Source: JAAZVM01 sp041642635 (lineage in GTDB: Bacteria > Patescibacteriota > Gracilibacteria > BD1-5 > UBA6164). Taken from it: a DNA stretch of 39,542 bases. Positions 32,318 through 39,542 of this stretch are shown here, one piece after another. The stretch's first letter is position 1, and every line of letters begins with the position of its first letter. The stretch lies in NCBI GenBank assembly GCA_041642635.1, contig JBEPWB010000005.1, positions 1-39,542 of the forward strand, in the 5' to 3' direction. The notes below the pieces were generated by a model. That model did no database searches. It was not told the DNA's origin and saw only the letters and a list, made by a program, of their open reading frames with translations. The position numbers and the translations under genes are program-made.

Positions 32318-32335
32318 TTTTACTAGATTTTTTTT
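32297..32335. terminator. Bidirectional hairpin terminator
   Basis: AAAAATCTAGTAAAA / TTTTACTAGATTTTT between the convergent genes ending at 32317 and 32354. Confidence 0.87.
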
Positions 32336-32353
32336 AATTAATAAATTATATAT

Positions 32354-33733
32354 TTATTTTGAAGTATCAATATTATTATAAAGATTATTTCTTGTTTCTA
32401 CTTGATTATCAGTATTAGTTTGTTCTTCTTGTCTTGTTTCATTTGATGATGAATTTCTAGAATAAAATTCTCTTGTATTTGTGCTTATTCAAAGAGCATT
32501 TAAAGTTTGTACTCAAGCTAATCAATCAACTGCTAAGTTATTTTTTTGTTGAAAATTAACTATTGCATCAAAAGTTTCTCTACCGAAATATCCATCAGCT
32601 CAATACTTTGGAAAATCTTCTCAATTTAACATTAATAATCATTGTAATTCTTCAATTGCAACTTTTGTTGCACCAAGTCTTGAGTAATAATTTTCTGCTT
32701 TATTGTATTCGTTAACACCAAGAATCTCCCTTGATTCTTCTCTAGATTCTCAAGCTTGTGTTTCAATATCTTGAGTAGTTTCTTCTTGTGTTTCTTGTGT
32801 TTCTTGTTCAACTTCTCAAGAATTATTTTCTAGTTCATTTTCTTGTGATAAATCTTGTTGTTCTCATAATTCACCTGAATTTGATAGATCAGAATTTTCT
32901 CATAAATCACTTGTATGACTCAAGTCATATTCATTAGATAAATCATTGTTAGCTACAAAATTATTGGCATTTTGTTCAACTCTTTGAGCTCTTTCTTGTC
33001 TTATTCTAGAATTATTACTTTCTACAAAATTCATAGCATTTTGTAATATTTGTTCTGCATTTTCTTCATTTTGAACTTCTTCAAGACTTCTATATTCTCA
33101 TGATTGAATATCTTGAATATCTTGATTTATTTTGTCTATAGCATTTTGTAAAACAATAATATTTTGTTCAGTTTGATTTCATTCAACTAGTTCTAAATTT
33201 ATTTCATAATTTTTTCATTCACTTGATAATAATTCTCTAGCCTCTCTTATTTTTTGTAATAATTCGTTAGATAATTCCATATATTCTTCATGCGGAGTTA
33301 ATTCATTTTGCTCTACTGTTTCTTCTTGTGTTGTTTCAGTTTCTTGAGGAGCTGTTGTTTCTGAATCTTCATTATTTTCTTGTCAGTATCTTTCTTGTAA
33401 TGATTGTTCAAATGAAAAATCATTATTTTGTACATCTTCTAACAAATCTTGAATATTTTGAATACTTATATTTCTAATCATTTCAGCATCAACAGTGTTT
33501 CTTTCTAATCTATCAATTGTTTCAGAAATATATTGATCAATTAATCAATTAGATTCTTCATTTAATTTTGTTGGGTCTTCTCAAAGCCATCTTTCTACAA
33601 AATTATCCCTTTGTTCAGGTGTTATTGTTTCTCAACTTACTAAATCATCTAGAGCTTGTCAAATTTGATTCATTTTTTCATTAATTGATGAATCTTCTAT
33701 CATTTCATTAACTCAGTTTTGTACTTCACTCAT
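32354..33733 (-). CDS. Acidic protein with C-terminal peptidoglycan-binding domain
   Basis: A 459-residue protein. Residues ~356-418 are a PG_binding_1-type domain: KVAIEELQGLLMLNG, YGADGYFGRETFDAIVNFQQ, then NNLAVDGLAGVQTLNALGI, with the usual D-G-x-F-G and V-D-G-x-x-G turns (several glycines are TGA). The rest is very rich in Glu, Gln and Asn, with helical coiled-coil segments and a low-complexity stretch of QETQETQEE type around 310-330. No signal peptide is visible at the N-terminus (MSEVQNGVNEMIEDSS), so either export is non-classical or the true role is intracellular. It follows the coiled-coil gene by 78 bases and probably shares its transcript. Confidence 0.87.
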
Positions 33734-33811
33734 AAAAAAAATTATTATATTTTATTATTTATACAATAATAATAACATAATAATTTTTTTATATCAAATT
33801 TTTGATTTTAT

Positions 33812-35980
33812 TTATTCTCAAAGAATAGAATCTCTTACAAATTCTGCATATTTTCTTTCAAATTCTCTTCTCATTTCTACTTCTTTTTCAGCAAAATCTG
33901 CTTGAGCTTGTATTAGTTCTCTTTGAGCTTGGTCTCTTTGCATATTCGCTTGTTCAGCTTGTTCTCTTAATTCTTGATTTTCTTGAGTTAATCTAGAATT
34001 AACTTGATTTTGTTCTCTCAATTCTTGAGTAATACTTTCTTCAGAAATATCAATATTTCATTTTAAAAGATCATCATATGATTCTTGTAAACTTGAAATT
34101 TGGTTTAATAAAGTTTGATTATTTTGTTGTTGAGATCTCAAACTTTGTTGTAATCAGTTGTTTTGAGTTTCTAAAACTTCAATTTGGTTTTGTTGTCTAG
34201 TAGTTTGCTCTTCTAACTGTTCAACTGTTTGATTGGCTTGATCTAAACTAGGAGATAATTGATTATATCTATCTACATAATCTCTTAATTCTTCTAGTTC
34301 TTGATTTTCTTCTTCTAAATCTTCATTTTGTTCTTCTAGGGAATTATTTTCATCAGTTAAAGTTTCTACCTCAATTCTCATTCTTTCCAATCTTTCCATA
34401 GCTGAATCTAGTTTTTGAGCTTTTTCTTCAAATTCTAATAATTCAGATTTTTCTTGTTCTAATCAAGAAATTTGACTTATTAAGTTAGCAACTTCTATAT
34501 CTAATTGAGCAATTCTATTGTTCAGTCTTTGATTTAATGATTCAGAATCTCTTAAGCTTTCTTGCGTTTGATTTAAAAGTTCTCATCTAGCATCACCAAC
34601 TGTATTTATTTGTGAGACTAATTGATTTTTTTCTTCTATCAAAGTATCAACCTCGATTTCTTTTCTTGATAATTCTTCTGTTATAGAAGCTTCTTTTTCT
34701 CTGATAATTTCCAAACTTTTATTCAATTCAGAAATATTATTTCTCAAATTAGAATTTTCATCTGATAATTCTTCATTAGAATTTGTTAATTCTTCAATTT
34801 GAGCGCTTAAAGTTTGAGTTTGAGTTTGATTAACTCTTCTATTATTTTCAATTTCTTCTTCTAATTCTTCAATTTCTTCAATATATTCATTCCTATCAAG
34901 ATTAAATGCATTTTGTAAATTTACGATCCTTTGATTTGCTTCATCTTCGACTCTAGATTTTTCTCTTAAATTTGTTGCTCTCAAATTTTCTATTTCTCTA
35001 TTATGATTATTTCTTAATTCTTCGATTTCAGAATTTTTTGTATAAATTCTTTCTTCAAAATCAGAAATTTCTTGTGCATGTTTTTCTGTTAATTCAGCAA
35101 TTTCATTATCAAGGCTTTGTTCCAGTTGAGAAATATTTTGATTTTTTTCTTCTTCTAATCTTTGGATTTCTTGATTATAATCTTGTTCATTTTTAGACAA
35201 AGTTTCATTTAATTCTCTAATATCAAACTCTAAAGAATCAATTGTTTGTTTTGAATTTCTTAATTGTTGTCTTAGTTCTATATATTTATTATTTATTTCA
35301 ATAATTCTATTTAGAGAATTATTGAAACTATTTGGAATATCAGAAACAAAAACATTTACCAAATTTTTATTATTAATATTTATTTGAGTTTCATTTTTAT
35401 TACTAAATAAATTCCATCAACTTTCTTGTATTCTCAAATTATTATTAGAAATTTCTCAAACAATAGTTATTTTTTCATTAAATTCTGAATCTTGAGGCAT
35501 AGAATCTCAAAAATTAATTGATATTTCTCAGTTACTTAACTCATCTATTTTTTCTACTAATTCATCTAGTTCTTGATATCATACTACACTATATCATTCT
35601 TCAAGCATTCATAAATATCCTTCTAATAAAATATTTTTTAAATATAATTTTGTGTTAGGTCATATTTTTCATTCAAAATATTGATCATATAAATCATCCA
35701 ATTTTGTTTTATCTAATTCAATATTTTGTTCAGTAAAAAAATCTGAAAGTACATTGATAATTTCTCTAGAATCGTTTATTCTTTGAGAAGTTTCATTTTG
35801 AGAAAGGTCTTGAATTTCTTCCTCTGCATTAGATTTTTCACTCATAATAATTGAGCTTATTGATAATGAAACAGCCAAAATATATTTAGAAAAATTATTT
35901 GTTCTAAATATATTTTTTGAATTTTGAGAATTATTTTGTTCTAAATCAGGAAGGTTATTATTTATTCAGATATTTGACAT
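33812..35980 (-). CDS. Long coiled-coil protein with N-terminal membrane segment
   Basis: A 722-residue protein. Residues ~30-46 (KYILAVSLSISSIIM) form a signal-anchor-like hydrophobic segment after a polar 29-residue leader. Residues ~60-195 form a small folded region (DLYDQYFEGKIG, LLEGYLGMLEEGYS). From about 205 almost to the end the sequence is continuous Glu/Gln/Asn/Leu heptads, for example SQLEQSLDNEIAELTEKHAQ, giving a rod of roughly 500 residues. No enzyme motif is visible. It could be a spacer or scaffold on the cell surface. It is the first gene of a two-gene operon with the peptidoglycan-binding protein, under its own promoter. Confidence 0.87.
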
Positions 35981-36017
35981 AATAAAAATTTTATTAATTA
36001 TATAATAATATTTCTTA

Positions 36018-36045
36018 TTTATAACTTATAAAACAAAAATGTCAA
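36018..36045 (-). promoter_or_regulatory. Promoter of the coiled-coil operon
   Basis: On the minus strand TTGACA (36045-36040), 16-base spacer, TATAAA (36023-36018), 37 bases before the ATG at 35980 and directly after the terminator of the upstream gene. Confidence 0.6.
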
Positions 36046-36047
36046 AT

Positions 36048-36079
36048 AAAAAATACTAATATTTTTATTAGTATTTTTT
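36048..36079. terminator. Hairpin terminator of the HD-domain gene
   Basis: AAAAAATACTAAT / ATTAGTATTTTTT with a 6-base loop overlapping the stop at 36078. Confidence 0.85.
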
Positions 36080-36551
36080 ATTTTCATAATTCATCAAACT
36101 CAAAAAATATTTCTAAATCTTTTTTTGTATTATTATCTAGTTCTTCCCAGATTTTTTTTTGTCTTAAATGCTCATTTTTCCAGTGTTTTCTATATTTTTC
36201 AGTTTTTGTTGTATCAAGGCTTTTTTGCAAAGCTTTTTTTGTTCATCTTATAAGATAATGCCATCTAACTATTTGTTTTGTATATTCAGAAATAAAAGGC
36301 CAATTTTTTATTATTTGATAAGATTTTTCTTCGTGTCAGTGAAAAGAAAAAATCATATTTTTTTTGTTAATAACTTTTGATGTTGCTGGTTTTCCAATAT
36401 CGTGAAGTAATCCTGCCGGAATCATTTTGTATTGTTTATTTTTTATTACAAAAAAAGTTACTTTTAAAGTATGTATTAAAACACCGTGTTTGTGCCAATT
36501 ATTTTGTTTCCAAAAAATAGTTATTAATTTTTGCCAAAAATTTGTTTGCAT
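36078..36551 (-). CDS. HD-domain phosphohydrolase
   Basis: A 157-residue HD-superfamily metal-dependent hydrolase. Metal ligands are seen in NWHKHGVLIHTLKVT (first His), GLLHDIGKPAT (HD pair), HGHEEKSYQII and VRWHYLI (later His residues). The order H...HD...H...H with HDIGK suits the tRNA nucleotidyltransferase-associated or YfbR-like HD proteins that act on nucleotides or 2',3'-cyclic phosphates. The substrate cannot be told from the sequence. It is a monocistronic gene reading away from xseB. Confidence 0.85.
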
Positions 36552-36683
36552 ATTTTTTATTAAATTATTATTTTTATTTAACTATAATTAATTTTTTTTA
36601 TTAATCAATTTGTTTATTTTTGTTTTGAAAATATATATTTTTTTGTATTATATTTTTATGACTTATTTTATAAAAAACTATTT

Positions 36684-36875
36684 ATGCCTCCTAAAAAACA
36701 AAATTTTAAAGATTGCTATACTAGACTTTTAGAAATCTCTGAAATACTTGATGCAGAAGAAATAATTGATGTTGATGAATTGATAAAACTACAAGATGAA
36801 GCAAAAAAACTATATGATTTTTGTAATTCAAAATTATTATTGCTAGATGAAAAATTAGAATCTAATACAAATTAA
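36684..36875 (+). CDS. xseB: Exodeoxyribonuclease VII small subunit
   Basis: A 63-residue XseB. The two-helix pattern is typical: NFKDCYTRLLEISEILD, then VDELIKLQDEAKKLYDFCNS and a last helix. Several XseB copies coat the long helices of XseA in exonuclease VII, which degrades single-stranded DNA from both ends. The gene ends one base before the xseA start, so the two are translationally coupled. There are no TGA codons. Confidence 0.9.
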   Translation: MPPKKQNFKDCYTRLLEISEILDAEEIIDVDELIKLQDEAKKLYDFCNSKLLLLDEKLESNTN

Positions 36876-36876
36876 A

Positions 36877-38121
36877 ATGTTACAGCAAAAAAAATTATTG
36901 TTATCAGAATTTTTAGAAATTGTAAAATGACAATTTGATGAAATAATCTGATATTACGATTATATGATTGAAGCTGAGGTAAAATCGATAAAACAAAATA
37001 GACAATTTTATTATTTTGAATTGATAGAAATAAAAAATTGAAAAATAATTGATTCAGCTAGAGCAAATATTTTTAATCCAAGAGTTGTAATGTCTTTTTT
37101 ACACGAAACGTGAGTTAGTGATATTCAAGAATTAGTTTGAAAAAAATTGTTATTTACAGCAAAAGCTACTTTTCATAAAACATATAATTTTTCTATAAAT
37201 ATTTCAAAAATTCACAGTGATTTTTTTGTTTGATGATTAGAAAAACAAAAAAAACAAAATATTTCTGAATTAATGAAAGCTTGAATTTTTCAAAATAATC
37301 ATTCTACAAATCTATGATTTCCAAAATTTAAAATTGCAGTAATTACTTGATCAAAAAGTGAATGATTTAGAGATTTTCAAACTATTTTAGTTGAATCTGG
37401 TTTTGATTTTGAGATTGAAATTTTTAATTCTCTTGTTCATTGAGAAAAAGCTAGTTTGGAAGTACTGAATAATTTGGAAAAAATTAAAGAAAAAAATTCT
37501 ACTTGAACTAAATATAATTTGGTTGCTATAATTAGGTGAGGATGATGAAGTGAGTGAATGAATTGGTGAAATGATTTTGATTTGGCTTATGAAGTTTGTA
37601 ATTATAATATTCCTGTAATGTCGGCGGTTTGACATACAGTTGACAAGAGTATTTTAGATATGGTTTCGTATTTTGATTGCAAAACTCCTAGTGAAGCAGC
37701 GAATAAACTTATTGATATTTATGATGATTACAAAAAAAATATAGATAGGGAATTTGACTATATTAATAATAAAATAAATATTTTTTCAGATAAATATAAA
37801 AAAGATATTTGATATTTATCAAGAAATATTCCTTTGCAATTTAGCTCAAAAATAAAAAAATATCAAAATAATTTGAAAACTCTTAATATTTCTAACAAAA
37901 TTATTTTTCAAAAAAATTTACTTAAAAATAATTTAGAAAATACTTATAATAAGATCTTATCAAATAATCCTGATAAAGTTATCAAAAAATGATACAGTAT
38001 TTTGTATGATTTTGACTGAAAAATACCAAAAGAGTATCAAGTTTGAAATAATTATAAAATGAAAACTTATAATTATGATTATGAAGTTTTGATACAATTA
38101 AAACAAAAAAGAGACCTTTAG
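36877..38121 (+). CDS. xseA: Exodeoxyribonuclease VII large subunit
   Basis: A 414-residue XseA, somewhat shorter than the ~450-residue E. coli protein. After an OB-fold N-domain (about 1-105) the catalytic domain shows FPKFKIAVITGSKSEGFRDF, IIRGGGGSEG from residue 219 (all four Gly include TGA codons), SAVGHTVDKSILD (AVGH at 250-253) and CKTPSEAANKLID. The C-terminal helices (about 285-380) bind XseB, and the end has the usual VIKKGYSILYDFDG strand. It forms an operon with xseB and ends at a strong terminator. Confidence 0.95.
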
Positions 38122-38132
38122 GTCTCTTTTTT
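38105..38132. terminator. Hairpin terminator of xseBA
   Basis: AAAAAAGAGACC / GGTCTCTTTTTT with a TTTA loop; it contains the stop codon. Confidence 0.9.
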
Positions 38133-38211
38133 ATATTCAAATCTAAAACTTTCTCCTTGTCAAGCCAAAAAATAAAAATAAACTTGCAAAAAAAGTAAAA
38201 ATGTATTAAAT

Positions 38212-38246
38212 AAAACCTAAGTAAAAAAATTTACTTAGGTTTTTAA
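38212..38246. terminator. Orphan hairpin terminator between xseA and the pilin gene
   Basis: AAAACCTAAGTAAA / TTTACTTAGGTTTT, a 14-bp stem with a short loop and trailing Ts. It lies 80 bases beyond the xseA terminator with no gene between, so it either ends a small RNA from 38134-38211 or insulates the pilin gene. Confidence 0.7.
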
Positions 38247-38288
38247 GTAAAACTCGAAAAAATATATTTTAAAATATAATTATTTCTT

Positions 38289-39542
38289 ATGCAAAACAAA
38301 AAAGGTTTTACATTGGTAGAATTAATTGTTGTAATAACAATATTATCAATACTTTGAACAATAGCATTTATTTCTTTCAAAGGTTATTCTGAAGAATCTA
38401 GAGATAGTAAAAGAGTGAGTGATTTATCACAAATAAGAACATGATTGCAATTATATCAGGCTAAAGAATGAATAGTTGTAGTTCCAGATAATAATATACT
38501 TGTATGAAGTTGAGCAAATATATACACTTATCAATGATATGCTTGATCATGAGTATTAAATAGCATAAAGGTAAGTGATGTAAAAGATCCTAGTGATAAT
38601 AGTTACTATACATATACAACTAATTGAAATAGATCAAAATTTCAATTATTAGCAATGTTAGAAAGTTGAAATACAATATCTAATAATCTAATAACTAAAA
38701 CTTATGCAGATTATACTAATAGAAACGCCTATCCTATATGAGATTCAGTATGAACTCTACTAGAATGAATAACAAAAACACCAGTTCAACAACTAGAAAC
38801 TCCAACAGATATAGATTTATCATGAAATACTACGGAGTATATACCAGTAATAAATAGAGAATCATCAGAAATATGAGCATGATTACAAATTGCAAAATTA
38901 TTAATAAAATCAAATTTACCAAAAATAGATTTAACATCATGGTCAAAACAGGATTCAAATTGTAATTTTTCAGATGTAGCATTTGATACAAATTATGATT
39001 GAGAATATGATCAAATTTGGGCATGATGTAATTCAACATTGTGAAATTGAATAGATTGGTGACAACAAAACAGTTGAACAATTTGAAACTGCTTTAATTA
39101 TGATTGAATAAATAATGCAAATGATTCAGATTGTGCAGTTTGAAATAGTATTATGTCAAGTAATTCTTCGGCAAAAAAATTTTTTGATTTAAAACAAGAA
39201 GCTTGAAGTAATTCAAAATGAGATAGTGAATTTGATACAATATGGTGAAAATTATATACTTGGAATAATATTGATAGTGCTTGTCCATCTTGATGGCGTG
39301 TTCCAAAAGATCAAGAGTGGATAAACTTAGTAAATTATTTGGTATGAAAAAAATGTCTTGATTCATCATTAACTTGATGGCAATGTTGATGAACATGAAT
39401 TGGGTGGAGTTGACACAGTAGTTTATCAAAAAATGATACTAATAACTTAGCAAATGCACTAAAAATTCCATTAGCAGGTTATCGTGACTCTTCAGTTTCT
39501 ACCTACAGGTATCGTGGTAATCGTACTTTTCTTTGGTCTAGT
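38289..39542 (+). CDS. Type IV pilin-like protein with C-terminal Fib_succ_major/C-type-lectin-like domain, cut by the window edge
   Basis: 418 codons are present and the frame is open at the edge. The N-terminus is a class III signal: MQNKKG before FTLVELIVVITILSIL, with the conserved Glu at +5, as in type IV pilins and pseudopilins. Residues ~30-130 have pilin-like features (SDLSQIRTGLQLYQ). Residues ~230-418 carry several cysteines and then ACPSGWRVPKDQEWINLVNY and PLAGYRDSS...FLWSS, the Fib_succ_major (formylglycine-enzyme/C-type-lectin) pattern. This fold is the usual display scaffold of diversity-generating retroelements. From 39474 on, codons change to CGT and GGT with no TGA, unlike the rest of the gene. 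The protein would be a surface-exposed binding tip. Confidence 0.9.
39477..39542 (+). repeat. Putative variable repeat (VR) of a diversity-generating retroelement
   Basis: The codons for AGYRDSSVSTYRYRGNRTFL use CGT three times and AGG once for Arg and GGT for Gly, whereas the rest of this gene writes Arg almost always AGA and Gly almost always TGA. The protein motif around it (LAGYR...RG...F-W-S-S) is that of known DGR variable regions. No template repeat is in the window, so this is inference. Confidence 0.6.

Noticed and set aside
34972..35196. Plus-strand open frame within the coiled-coil gene
   Set aside because: Leu/Phe-rich mirror of Glu/Lys codons on the coding strand; no start context or family.
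36625..36654. Promoter for xseB (TTGAAA ... TATATT)
   Set aside because: The match is weak in a region where nearly any window of A and T fits; not listed as a feature.
38275..38280. TATAAT just before the pilin gene
   Set aside because: Only 8 bases from the ATG and with no reasonable -35; it would need a nearly leaderless transcript, so I do not call it.
1..39542. TGA as tryptophan, as in Mycoplasma (code 4)
   Set aside because: Walker A, methylase and helicase motifs need Gly at the TGA positions, and conserved Trp residues are TGG.

Overview
The window is very AT-rich and is readable only if TGA is a sense codon for glycine. TGA falls on invariant glycines of textbook motifs: the P-loop of the ATPase at 6819, the DPACGTGGF methylase motif of hsdM at 9825, the Gly-rich P-loop of the RecQ helicase, and the RGGGGS motif of XseA. 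Tryptophan is written TGG throughout. This is genetic code 25, known from Absconditabacteria (SR1) and Gracilibacteria (BD1-5), so the DNA very probably comes from one of those Patescibacteria/CPR lineages. With TGA read as Gly, about 32 long genes appear where the standard code gives only fragments.

Region 1 (1-19.6 kb) is a defence and mobility island. It opens with the 5' part of a type I methylase gene on the minus strand. Next come a small membrane protein, a large serine recombinase and a GIY-YIG gene preceded by a hairpin. Then follows a complete second type I restriction operon (hsdR, hsdM, hsdS, plus strand). Two further genes sit between its hsdR and hsdM: an OLD-like ATPase with a C-terminal TOPRIM-like part, and an HExxH metallopeptidase resembling phage-exclusion protease Lit. 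The peptidase gene is bracketed by two copies of the first 63 bases of hsdM. The operon ends with a Ymh/TIGR02391-like protein. After it come an XRE-Panacea antitoxin overlapping a probable toxin, a membrane-anchored secreted protein, decayed remnants of a HIT-family gene and a membrane-protein gene, and a 1008-residue exonuclease-like/RecQ helicase fusion.

Region 2 (19.8-28.9 kb) carries single, mostly housekeeping genes separated by strong hairpin terminators: a protein made of GspE-N-like repeats, ChaB, a glutathione S-transferase, a secreted Cys-rich repeat protein, an ABC-F ATPase, a metallo-beta-lactamase-fold lipoprotein, a membrane protein, an HD hydrolase, 3-methyladenine glycosylase Tag, a lipoprotein thiol peroxidase and a DUF2461 protein.

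Region 3 (29.1-36.0 kb) is a cell-surface module. A 1066-residue exported protein with a C-terminal anchor converges on a two-gene minus-strand operon, which encodes a 722-residue coiled-coil protein and a protein with a C-terminal peptidoglycan-binding domain.

Region 4 (36.1-39.5 kb) holds an HD phosphohydrolase, xseB-xseA (exonuclease VII) and, cut by the right edge, a type IV pilin-like protein. That protein's C-terminus turns into a Fib_succ_major/C-type-lectin-like domain. The last ~65 bases switch to CGT/GGT codons in a way that strongly suggests the variable repeat of a diversity-generating retroelement. The reverse transcriptase and template repeat would lie just outside the window.
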